A stretch of 64,000 nt of DNA from Knoxdaviesia capensis (Eukaryota > Ascomycota > Sordariomycetes > Microascales > Gondwanamycetaceae), in assembly GCA_001510575.1 (NCBI GenBank), contig LNGK01000002.1, forward strand, positions 2,654,144-2,718,143, written 5' to 3'. The translations under genes were made by a program, and so were the position numbers. This document shows, piece by piece, positions 54,100 through 64,000 of this stretch (positions are counted from its first letter, which is position 1; the number at the start of each line of letters is the position of its first letter). The notes beneath the pieces are model-generated. The model ran no database searches and had not been told where the DNA came from. It worked only from the letters and a program-made list of their open reading frames with translations.

Positions 54100-55648
54100 T
54101 TACGACAGTACAGGTCTCCATCCTCTCCGCGGGACGAACCCCTGGACGCTATGGTCCTTCAGAATATCTGCGCCTCGTCGGCCAGTGACTACGCTGGTCT
54201 CGACATCTCGGCCCTCGACGAAGAACGGGAAGTGGAGACGAGCGCCCACTTCATCACGATCCGCGAGCCGGGGGTCCACGGCCTTCCAGAGTCGGCGGCC
54301 ACCGGGGCCACTCCCGCTGTGGGGCTTTTCCTTTTGGAAGCCACATGCACGGTCTAACGACAGGAACCAGCGGCGCTGGCGCACACTCCCGATTGTGTTC
54401 GACGCACCGGTGTAGGCGTTCTCGGTGTCCACGCGCGTGACAGGCTTTGACGACGTGGCATGTATCAGCCGTGGTGGTGCCGGAGGGGCACCAGAGGCGG
54501 CGGTGCGGCGACTTGCCGAAATGGACGGTGGGGGGTCCGGTTCCTCCGCCTCGCTATCAACGCGGGTCTCTAATTCTTCGTCAAGGTCTTTTCCCTCTTC
54601 AGACGAGCTGGACTCTGTCTCGTCCGCAGCTGGGCCGGGCTTCACGCGGACGCGCCGCCGCCGAACCATGCCCCGGGCAAGACGCTTGTCGGAGAGCTGG
54701 CGACCGGTGATATCGTTGTGTGTGGTGATGCGCAGCTTGACCACGTACGTCTGCGGCAGGCGTGTGCCGTGGAGCTGCAGGCGGATCTTGCGGCTTTGAA
54801 ACGCGGCGTGCAGTTTCTGCTGCTCAGTCAGGTTTCTGCCGCCGTCGCCATCAGCCGGTGACGGGCGCAGTGGCGACGACGCTCGTGACAGTTGGCTGTC
54901 TGGGTCCTGCTGTGGCGCAGGTTCATCGGGGGGGAGAATGGTGTAACTGCCGGTGTCCCAGATGAGTAAGGAGCCGGTGAACCTGGAGGCCTTTTCGTCT
55001 AGGTGACTCTGTGTCGTGAGACAGGTTAGTGCATACTTGTCGGGCTAATGACTGTCGTTGCTCAGTTCTGGTCTTATATAATCTTACCTCTAGCCGATGG
55101 ACCGTGGTCTCGACGGCATTCCGCTGCGATCGCCGGCTGTTAGGGTTCCCCGGCATGCCGTAGGCCACCGCCCAGGACACACTGCTGGTCTCGTTGATTT
55201 GCAGCCGCAGGTCGTAGTGTGTGCCGGCAAGCGGGTGGTCGTGCTGGTGGATAACGAAGTGGGCTCCGGTGGGGGATCCGAAGCACGAGGAAAAGAGATG
55301 GGCGTATGCCGGTAATGGAAGGCGTGGTGAGGTGCTGGGGAAGGGCTGTAAGGTGTAGGTTGAGAGCATGGCCTTCATACGAGCCAGTGTGGCTGCTGTA
55401 TCGGGGTATGTGATTTCAGACTGGGCTTTGAAAGGTGTAGAGACAGCGGCGTCAGCCTTCAATTTCTCAGACGGCGCTGGCGGCTCGGCCGCATGATCTG
55501 CTTCATCTCCAACATCGCCAGCGTCAGCGCCGGCTCCAGGTCGTGAGGCTGGGGCAGTAGGCTTCGAAGCTGGGGTTTCAAGCGTCCATTCCAGGTTCTT
55601 TTTCTTGATGAAGGGGTTCTGGATATACCCCGAACTTCGTCTCTTCAT
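54100..55648 (-). CDS. Stand-alone LigD-type DNA 3'-phosphoesterase domain protein
   Basis: The exons are 55648-55088 and 55008-54100, giving 489 residues. The start MKRRSSGYIQNPFIKKKN is basic. Residues about 130-215 resemble the 3'-phosphoesterase (PE) domain found at the N-terminus of bacterial ligase D: FVIHQHDHPLAGTHYDLRLQ (His136, His144, Asp146, Arg148 as metal/phosphate ligands), VSWAVAYGMP, RNAVETTVHRLESHLD across the intron, and GSLLIWDTGSYTIL. Bacterial PE removes 3' phosphates and ribonucleotides from DNA ends during end joining. There is no ligase or polymerase domain here. The C-terminal block WFLSLDRACGF ... FFVEGRDVETSVVTGR ... FVPRRGWRPVLS looks conserved but I cannot name it. 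Filamentous fungi have such proteins; the cellular role is unproven. Confidence 0.82.
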
Positions 55649-56795
55649 CTTGGAGGAGTTTCTCGAAATCTGTTCAGCACCTTTCTGGGATGTCAGGTCG
55701 AAAGGGCAAACGAAATTGTGTTGGACAGTTGCTTTGAAGCTGTCTCTGATACAAGTACAGTGCGACGTGCGAAAACAAAAATAGTTGACTGTACCTCCTG
55801 ACAGATGCCTCCAGCTGCGGACAGCCGCCTACACAAATTCGCGCTTTAACACCCTGCACGGACCACGTTCGTAGGGCCTGGGAAGGCGCCACTTGGTTGC
55901 TGGTCCAACCGTTCTGGCAGGAGTAAACAGTAAACGAAAAAAAGAGGAACGACTGGGAAGCTTTCTTTCCTCTTTTGGTAAATAGACAGAGAGCAAGCCC
56001 GTGCTGCTTAATTGCATACAGGGGAGAAAATCGAAACAATTTTTTGGTTACTATTTTCCCTCTCTCTTCCTTTTCTCTCTTTTTGTCTCCTCTTCTCTCA
56101 GTTCTTTAGGGATCGTCATAGATTTGAATCCCTCCGAGAAAATACATTCCCTGGTCTTCTATTCCCCTCTCTTTTTTTCCCCCCCTCCCTGTTGTTTTTT
56201 TTTCTCCTTCGGCAGTGTTTTTCTTCCTCTGTTGACATTCTTCACCGTTGGTGCTTTTGTGTGTTTGTCTTCCAGCTTGACCTTGGATTCACACCCTGTG
56301 CTCTTCGTTTATTTTCGCTTCTTCTATTCACTGTTCGTTCTGGATTGTTTTTTATTTTCTGTCGTCCGTCGTTAATTGCCCATAGACGCGCGTCTACAGC
56401 TTGCTGCAGATCATCTCGGTCGTTTGTCTTCTTTGATAGTGCCGTCGTTGCATCGATCGCCGTTTGCCGCATTGCGGTTTCTGCCTTCTCTTCTGTAATC
56501 GTCCACTACACATTTTATTCTCTTCGTCGCCTTCCTCAGAATCGAGATATCACGACCGGACTACCGCGCGCTTGTCTCATCTCGCAGCTTTGTCATCGTG
56601 AGCAAATCCACCAAGTGTCACTGTTGACAGCTGCATGAAACTGGCAGACCGCCAACAGCAAACAACAACATCAACAACAACAACAACCACAACCTCGAGT
56701 TCCGCACAAATCACTACAGATCGATCAATGCCGGCTCTTTCTTGATTTTTGTTGTTTTTCTAGCTCCTAATGTCTTATTTTTACCATCCACAACC
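55649..56795. other. Divergent region with long CT-rich leader of the IQGAP gene
   Basis: About 1.1 kb. From about 56050 to 56620 the plus strand is extremely T/C-rich, followed by a CAA-rich stretch (56653-56693), consistent with a long 5' leader for the IQGAP mRNA. An ATTCGCGCTTTAA string lies near 55838-55850. No gene is recognised. Confidence 0.55.
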
Positions 56796-59700
56796 ATGTT
56801 GACTCCGGCACACTTCAAACATCCCAGCGGCTCTGATCCGTCGTCCCTGTCTAACATGTCCTTGAGACCTCACCCGCTGCGTCAATCTCAAACCTTGGAC
56901 TACAGCTCTGCAATCACGCGCAATCCCTCCACAACCTCGTCTTCGGCCTCGTCGGGCTACTCGTACACCTCGGACAACTCCCGCACGAGCACTAACTCGT
57001 CCTCGTCCGGCTCCGGCTCCTACACTCCGGCCGCAATGCACCGCCGCGGCAAAAGCGACGCTGCGACCTCGTCATCGTCCTCCTCCTCCACCATGCGCAT
57101 GATTGAGAAGTTCAACAGCACCGCGTCGGACTCCGACAACCTCTACTCGAATGCGCGCCAATCTCTCCGACCTTTGCCGCATCCTCCCCAAAATAAAACC
57201 CCCCCTCGCCCGTCCCATCGCCACGAACGCGGCCTCAGTGTCGACATGGGCACTCTCTCCATTCGCCAATCCAGCACATCTCCTACTGCAAGCCCGCCTC
57301 ACCGACAGCTGGCTGCCGCCCGGCCGCAGTCTATGCTTCTCACCCGCTCTGATTCGATAAGCCGCAACGCCGTCGGCCTTCCGGTCATGAACTCGAATGC
57401 TCCGACTGCTCACACTGTCCATTCTACCACCATTGTCAAGCCCGATCTAGAAAGCCTTGGCCGCTCGTCTACCCGCCATCTTCGGACGCTGTCCCGGCTC
57501 GCGCATTCGGAATCTGCCGAGGAATTTGCCATTGCTACCACCCCTACTCAGGAGGTTGTGGGCATGAAGGGTCGCCGCAGACTGCAACGAACCGATCCGC
57601 AGAATGCTGGCCGCCTTGGCAATCGATCCGACGGTGGCTATGGATGGGAGGGCCGGAACTGGATGGACAAGCAACGCCAGTTCCTGGCGGCCTACGAATA
57701 TCTCTGCCACATCGGAGAGGCTAAGGAATGGATAGAAGACGTCACTCACAAGACCCTCCCTCCCATTGTCGAACTCGAAGAATCTCTGCGCAACGGAGTC
57801 ACCCTCGCCGAGGTGGTGGTTGCCCTCAATCCCGATCGCCGTCACCGCATATTTGAACACCCGAAGCTTCAATATCGCCATTCCGACAACATCGCCATCT
57901 TCTTCCGCTACCTCGACGAAGTTGAACTGCCCGATCTTTTCCGCTTTGAGCTGATTGATCTGTACGAAAAGAAGAATATTCCCAAGGTCATCTACTGCAT
58001 TCACGCTCTCAGCTGGCTCCTGTTTCGGAAAGGCATTGTCGACTTCCGCATTGGCAACCTCGTCGGCCAACTCGAGTTCGAACACCATGAGCTGGAAGAG
58101 ATGCAAAAGGGGCTCGATAAACTCGGTGTCAGTATGCCGAGTTTTGGGACCATGGGCGCCGACTTTGGCGTCGAACCCACCCCCGAACCGGAAGAGACGG
58201 AAGAGGAGCGAATCGACCGCGAACTGGCTGAAAACGAATCTTCAATTGTTGATCTGCAGGCTCAGGTCCGCGGTGCCATTGTCCGGATGCGCCTCGGGAC
58301 TGTTATGAACCGACTCTGGGATTCGGAAAGCTGGCTTATCGATCTCCAGTCGCGCATCCGGGGAGACTTTACGCGTCAAGTCATCGGCTACAGGCTCGAG
58401 ATGCGGCGCTTTGCCGTCAACCTCCAGAGCGCGGCCCGCGGTTTCCTGGCTCGTCGCCAGATGCAGACCAAGGATGCCTACTGGAAGTCCCTTGAACCGA
58501 CCATTACCCAGCTTCAGAGCGCCATCCGTGGCCAGAAGGTCCGGAACGAGGTATGGAATCTTATGTCCGAGCTTGAGCATGCAGCCGGCCCGGTCCGGGC
58601 CATCCAGGCAGTAGCGCGGGGCCTTCTAGTCCGGAAAAAGCTTGCGCGCCAGAAGCAAGAGACGGAGCAGGTGTCTGAAACCTTTGACAAACTTCAGTCC
58701 GCGCTCCGAGGAATGCAGCTGAGAGCGCGCGTCAATCGGGACCGCGAAACTCTCCGCCAGCACTCGCCGGAAATCATCGCGCTGCAGGCTGCCACGCGCG
58801 CCATGCTAACCCGTAACCAGCTATCCAAACAACTGGATGATCTCGACAGTCACAACGCAACCTGGCAAAAGCTTCAGTCTGCTATCCGTGCCAAGGCTGT
58901 GCGGGACGATATCAAGTCCGTCAAGGCCGAACTCAAGACCCACTCCCCCAACATCGGTCGCCTGCAAGCCCATGCCCGTGCCATGGCCGTCCGAAGAGAA
59001 GTCACCCGGAAGCGCGATGCCCTTTCCGCCGAGACCGAGTCCATCACCCTGATCCAGGCCTACGTTAGAGGCATGCTTAAGCGCCGCCGTCTCGCTGCCG
59101 ACCAAGCAGCCCTCGACCGACAACAATACCTCGTCACCAAACTCCAGGGCTACACTCGTGGTTATCTTTTTCGACAACAGAACAAGCGATTTCTCGATGA
59201 GCTTGCGACCCATGCCCCCCAGATCACCAGGCTGCAGGCGTGCATTCGGGCAGCCATCCTCCGTGGCGAAGTTGCCGACACCATTGGGCAGCTGGAAGAT
59301 GCGGAGGAGTCTATCGTGCTGGCCCAGGCTGCGGCCAAGGCTTTCATGGTGCGGGCGAAGTTTGAGGCGAAGCGCCGGTTTTTTAACGAGAATATGCGAA
59401 AGGTTGTCAAGATTCAAAGTTTCGTGCGTGCCAAGATCCAGGGTGAGGCCTACAAGAGTCTTACCACCGGCAAGAACCCTCCCGTCAATGCAGTCAAGAA
59501 CTTTGTCCACCTTCTCAACGACAGCGATCTCGACTTCAACGAAGAAGTGGAGTTTGAGCGCATGCGCAAGACGGTGGTGCAGCAAGTTCGGCAAAATGAG
59601 ATGCTGGAGCAGTATATTGACCAGCTCGATATCAAAATTGCATTGCTCGTAAAGAACAAGATCACCCTGGATGAGGTTGTCCGTCACCAGAGCAACTTTG

Positions 59701-61963
59701 GCGGTCACTCGATGAACATGCTGGCGAACACAGCCATGGCTTCGGCAAACCAGTTTGATCTCAAGGCGCTCAACAAGAGCTCGCGCAAGAAGCTCGATTC
59801 GTACCAACAGCTCTTCTTCACCCTGCAAACACAGCCACACTACCTTGCCAGATTGTTCCGGAGAGTTCGGGAATCGGGCACGGCCGAGAAAGACTGCAAG
59901 CGGATAGAACACCTCATGATGGGACTGTTTGGCTATGCCCAGAAACGGCGTGAGGAGTACTATCTGCTGAAGCTGGTGTCTCGGGCTATGCGTGAGGAGG
60001 TGGAGCACTGCAACGCTCTGGGCGATTTCACCCGCGGAAACTTTTTCTGGTCAAAGCTGTTCGCCAACTATACTCGTTCGCCCCGCGACCGCAGATTCCT
60101 GCGAGACTTCCTCGGTCCTCTGATCCGTGACAACATCATCGAGGATCCCGCTCTCGATCTCGAAAGCGACCCGCTCCAGATCTACCGGTTTGCCATCAAC
60201 AATGAGGAGCTTCGGACTGGCCGTCCCAGCATGCGGCCGTTGGATGTTTCCCGCGATGTTGCGATCAAGGACGAAGAAACGCGGTCAGTGTTCGTCGACC
60301 GCCTGCGTGACCTGCGGGAGATCTGCGGCCAGTATCTGGCGTCCCTGAAAGAGCTTCTCCCGCGCATGCCTTATGGAATGCGGTACATGTGCCGGCAAAT
60401 GGTTGAGGCGCTTGAACAGCAGTTCCCGCGGGAGCAGCCGGGCACGGCTCTGCTTTCGGTGGCTCACTGGCTTTGGAAGTTCTATTTCCAGCCGGCGTTG
60501 GTCTCTCCGGAGACGTGTGGAGTGATTGAAAGGCAGCTCAGCCCATTGCAGAAGCGGAATCTCGGAGAGGTGGCCAAGGTTCTGAACCAGGTGGCCAGCG
60601 GACGACTCTTTGGCGGCGACAACATCCATCTTCAGCCTTTGAACCGTTACGTTAGCGAGTTCATTACGAGTCTAGTGGAAATCATGCAGTCGCTAGTGTC
60701 GGTTGCCGATGCCGAGAGCACGTTCGATATCTCGGAGTTCAACGACCTCTACGCGAAGAACCGGCCGACGCTGTACATCAAGATGACCGATATCTTCGCG
60801 ATTCATAGCTTGATTGCCGCGGAGATGCCGCACCTGTGCCCGAACCGCGACGACCTGTTGCGCGAGATCATGCAGGATCTGGGCAGCGCGAAGAACAACG
60901 AGAGCGAGATGACGGCGGCCGGATCGACGGACATCCAGATGTTCATGACGCCCAAGCTGCACGACGTGGAGGACCCGGAGGCGGAGGTCAAGGCGCTGTT
61001 CATGGAGACCAAGCGCTGTGTGCTGTACATTGTGCGTGTGCAGCAGGGTGCCAACCTCCTGGACATTCTGATCAAGCCGATCACGCACGACGACGAGATG
61101 CGGTGGAAGACGATTCTGCGCGAGGACTTTGCGCGCGACGCCACGACTCGCGGGGCCTATTCGGATGCGAACATGAGCGACGTCACGCGCATGTCGTACC
61201 AGCAGCTCAAGCGCACGGCGCTGGAGAACGTGCTGCGGCTGGAGAAGATGGGGCGCATCTCGAAGCACAACCACTACCAGGACATTCTCAACGCCATTGC
61301 GCTGGACATTCGCACCAAGAGCCGGCGTCGCGTGCAGCGTCAGCGTGAGTTGGAGGGCGTGCGGTTGACTCTGGCGAATCTGCACGAGAAGGCCAAGTAC
61401 CTTGAGCAGCAGCGCAAGAGCTACGACGACTACATTGAGCAAGCCATGGCGACGCTTCAGAACAAGAAGGGGTAAGTCGTGATCAACCCACTCACTCTTT
61501 CATTTCTCGTCATCTCCCTGAGAGGCCAGTCACTCGATACTAACCAGATACGACTCTCCCACCCTCCAACAGAAGAAAGAAGTTCCTCATGCCGTTCACC
61601 AAGCAGTACAACCACCAGCGTGAGCTGGAGCGCAGCGGGCGCGTGCCCAAGTTCGGCAGCTACAAGTACGGCGTGCGGGCGCTGTCGGACAAGGGCGTGG
61701 TGGTGTCGTGGGCCGGCGTGGGCGAGCGCGACTGGGACAAGATCAACCTGACGATCTCGTGCGACGAGGTCGGCGTGTTTGCGATTGAAGGGTCGCGCGG
61801 CCACGTGCAGATCCCCGGCGCGAGCAACATGGTGCACATTGAAGACCTGTTGCAGGCGCAGTTCGAGTCCCACCAGTTCATGAACCTGTTTGAGGGCAAC
61901 CTGCGGTTGAACGTCAATTTGCTGCTGCATTTGCTGTACAAGAAGTTTTACCGGACACAGTAA
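56796..61963 (+). CDS. IQGAP-family protein (Iqg1/Rng2 homologue)
   Basis: The exons are 56796-61471 and 61573-61963, giving 1688 residues. The ATG (MLTPAHFKHPSG) is preceded by an open frame with only TTG. Residues 1-280 are Ser-rich and disordered. A calponin-homology domain starts near 290 (MDKQRQFLAAYEYLCHIGEA, HSDNIAIFFRYLDEVELP, ALSWLLFRKG). About 14 IQ-like repeats span roughly 485-885, mostly of the form LQxxxRGxxxR (for example LQSAARGFLARRQ). A RasGAP-related domain follows (HYLARLFRRVRESG, DFTRGNFFWSKL, RFLRDFLGPLI; about 1000-1300), then the RasGAP C-terminal domain ending LHLLYKKFYRTQ. IQGAPs bind actin, calmodulin/light chains and Rho-type GTPases and assemble the cytokinetic ring at septa. 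The final intron is canonical. Confidence 0.95.
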
Positions 61964-62724
61964 GCGGCCGGCGAGCAGTTCTCAAGACAGGCTTGGGCGG
62001 GGACAGAGAGTATTGACTGGGCTTTGAGTAGTGTATGGGGTGGTTGTCAAAGAAAGAGTTCGTTGTGTGGGTCTTCAGCATTTTATTATCATGGTGTCTT
62101 TTTGTTATTCTTTTCGTTTTTCCCTTCTCCCTCCCCCTTTTTCTTTCAGTACTCATCCCCTTTTAACTTGATTTTACGATGGAAAGCCCCCCTTTTTTTG
62201 GTATGAGACATTTCTTCTTGGTTTTTTTATTTATTATTCTAGCTATCTTTTGTTCTGGGGGTATTTTATCCGGGGTGCTGTTTTTTCTTGTATGCACAAG
62301 AGACGGGAAAGGGAATTACATTGGAGGGGGAGCAATTTGTGGTGGACCATGCAACAACATACAACTGCTTTTTTAGGGCAAGCATGGAAGTAAACTCACT
62401 CGTTTTTCTGTTTTGGTTGAAGAGGAGGAAATACACGCAGATATCATCATCATTATGACTGCGTTTAGCTTTCTATTGTCCTGTCGTTTGCTCTATGTCT
62501 TTGGGATTCGGGGAGGAACACTCGGTAGCTTTTACACACGAAAAATGAAAACAACGTTAGCATGCACGATATGTTAGTGATATTAGGGTTTAACCTGCGA
62601 AATTGGCCATAGAAAGACTCTCTCACTCGGAGTATCAGAGGTCTCAGCACCGACCCAGCACATGTCGGAACCAGGAAAGCCTCAATAGGTGTCCACTCAT
62701 GAGGCAAAAAGACCAAAAAGGAAA
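61964..62724. other. Region downstream of the IQGAP gene
   Basis: This holds a T-rich 3' UTR-like stretch and a single TTAGGGTTT at about 62583-62591. Nothing else is recognised before the first 5S gene; an A5 run at 62715-62719 is its transcription terminator on the minus strand. Confidence 0.55.
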
Positions 62725-62842
62725 CATACAACACCGAGGATTCCCCAGTGGTCACCCACCTGAGTACTAGTTCGGCCCTCTACGGCTTATCTATGGGGGA
62801 GCGGACGGGACCCCGAGTTTTCCGTAGGGTATGGTCGTATGT
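62725..62842 (-). rRNA. 5S rRNA gene, copy 1
   Basis: The minus strand starts ACATACGACCATAC, the usual start of ascomycete 5S rRNA, and ends GTTGTATG, so the terminal helix closes. The 118-nt length fits. Inside are TCCCGTCCGCTCC and GGTGGGTGACCACTGGGGAATCC, covering the internal promoter region. Helix II pairs CTACGG with CCGTAG. T5 (minus strand of 62719-62715) follows as Pol III terminator. It is a dispersed-type gene rather than part of an rDNA unit. Confidence 0.92.
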
Positions 62843-62973
62843 GAAAGGAAGGTCTATTAGAAGAGGTTATATGGGATCCTATGTCGAGGTGGGACCGGTA
62901 GAAAAAAAGAAAGGCGGTCGGGATAGAATGTGGGCTGGTCGGTGGGTCGGTGATGCGTGAAAATGGCAAAAAA

Positions 62974-63091
62974 CATACAACACCAGGGATTCCCCAGTGG
63001 TCACCCACCTGAGTACTAGTCTGGCCCTTTGTGGCTTATCTATGGGGGAGCGGACGGGACCCCGAGTTTTCCACAAGGTATGGTCGTATGT
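62974..63091 (-). rRNA. 5S rRNA gene, copy 2 (divergent type)
   Basis: Same length and ends as the neighbouring copy, but different at about ten positions. The changes are paired: helix II is TTGTGG/CCACAA here against CTACGG/CCGTAG, and another helix is CCAG/CTGG against CCGA/TCGG. A T6 terminator (62973-62968 on the minus strand) follows at once. The two copies are separated by 131 bases of unrelated sequence. Confidence 0.92.
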
Positions 63092-63950
63092 GGTAGAAAA
63101 GCAGGTTGGAATGGGCTATATATCGTTCGAGTTGCATTATGTGTGAGCATGGAGGGAGCGAGTGAGTGAGTGAAAAGCGGTGGTTGACGGGGCCTGTTTT
63201 GCAAGAAAAAATAAAATAGCAGGAGAAAACAACATATGACAAACGGAATTCAATGGAGCTTGTGGCAAATGATAAACACCCAGTATAGAACTTGGACGCT
63301 GCTGCGTGTGGTGTAGTCTCAAGTTCCGGGCATTCTTCCGGTCTGCGGAGTGGGGCCGGGAAATTCACGGCCCGGGGATCTCCAGCCGTGGCTTCATCTT
63401 TTTGACGGAAGGCTCGATGGTCTGGCTTGCATACTCCGTTTTCTGGCTCATTCGCTGTTAACGGAGCACTTTCTCTCGTCCTCGGAGCACAAGTCAGGAG
63501 TGAGGCATTGGTACTATGACATGCCCTTTCGTCGAAGCCAAGTCCTGGTTTAAGTGAGGTACATATAGTAGAACGTTCCGCTCTCATCACACTCATAAGA
63601 TGTTTCCTCAGTTGGGCCGGACGTGCAGATGGCAGATTGTTATGAGCGGTCCAACGAGTGCAATCTGAACTCCTGCTGTGGATCTTTTCAAGCCTGGGAG
63701 AATGATTTAATTCCAGGGCCATTGAATATACCTTTAAATGCTTGGGACTATGAATTTCTGGCATTCACTTCTTCGGCCTCGCATTCATCTTGTCCACTCT
63801 TCAATCCGTCGGAACGATGGAATTACATGTGGTGGTGTCTACGTAGACCCATAATTTCTGTTTTGACGAAACCCCGTATGACTGCCACTATTTCCAGTTC
63901 CAAGTGGAGAAAAAGGAGAAGCAAGCCTCCATATATCACAGGGACTTTTG
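63092..63950. other. Right-end region without a recognised gene
   Basis: About 860 bases. A 242-codon minus-strand ORF covers most of it but runs into the 5S gene and resembles no protein known to me. No transposon end or tRNA was recognised. Confidence 0.5.
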
Positions 63951-63969
63951 GTAAAGTTCGTCGCCCACC

Positions 63970-64000
63970 TGAGTACTTGTTTGATCTCTGTGGATGTGGA
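63970..64000 (-). pseudogene. Possible 5S rRNA relic at the right edge
   Basis: CGCCCACCTGAGTACT followed by TGTTTGATCTCTGTGG aligns with the 3' half of the two 5S copies (CCCACCTGAGTACT identical). The expected CATACAAC end of the gene is missing on the left side and the match decays quickly, so this looks like a truncated or degenerate copy. The rest would lie beyond the window. Confidence 0.4.

Noticed and set aside
63036..63764. 242-codon minus-strand ORF
   Set aside because: It reads through a 5S rRNA gene and shows no family features.

Overview
This is a stretch of nuclear DNA from a filamentous ascomycete (Pezizomycotina). The evidence is the gene density of about one gene per 2.7 kb, the short introns (mostly 50-130 nt, GTATGT or GTAAGT donors, CTAAC/CTGAC-type branch points), the TTAGGG-type motifs, the solo 5S rRNA genes outside an rDNA unit, and the set of orthologues. 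A Eurotiomycete-like fungus is my best guess, at low confidence. I recognise 21 protein-coding genes (one cut by the left edge) and two 5S rRNA genes. I assembled every multi-exon model by hand; each coding length is divisible by three and the protein motifs run across the junctions.

Layout, left to right: an unidentified gene cut by the left edge (-); a cytochrome b5-domain membrane protein (+); Nbs1/nibrin (-); a membrane-anchored ZZ finger/EF-hand protein (-); an alpha/beta hydrolase (+); N-myristoyltransferase (-); an ABHD12-like hydrolase with an 8-nt exon (-); Swc3 (+); Rtc5, a TLDc protein (+); Rcf1 (-); threonine deaminase Ilv1 (+); mitochondrial ribosomal protein bL36m (+); an LYRM2-like protein (-); N-terminal acetyltransferase Naa40 (+); then 3.4 kb without a gene; a PLAC8 protein (+); a DUF3176 membrane protein (+); an ADP-ribosylglycohydrolase (+); a very acidic membrane protein (+); Msh6 (+); the CAF-1 subunit Cac2 (+); a stand-alone LigD-type 3'-phosphoesterase protein (-); IQGAP (+); and two 5S rRNA genes on the minus strand, with a possible relic of a third at the right edge.

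Most genes are conserved housekeeping genes and there is no secondary-metabolite cluster, transposon or CRISPR array. The notable theme is how many genes act on DNA ends, mismatches, nucleosomes or ADP-ribose (nbs1, swc3, naa40, ADP-ribosylglycohydrolase, msh6, cac2, the phosphoesterase). They are scattered and on both strands, so this is not an operon-like unit. Mitochondrial functions form a second loose group (rcf1, bL36m, LYRM2-like, ilv1).

The strongest unusual signals are: paired compensatory changes between the two 5S genes; the 8-nt exon encoding the HGN of an oxyanion-hole motif; the stand-alone bacterial-type phosphoesterase; three ACGCG boxes ahead of msh6; and TTAGGG/CCCTAA motifs recurring in intergenic DNA, one set as an inverted repeat in the rcf1-ilv1 divergent promoter.
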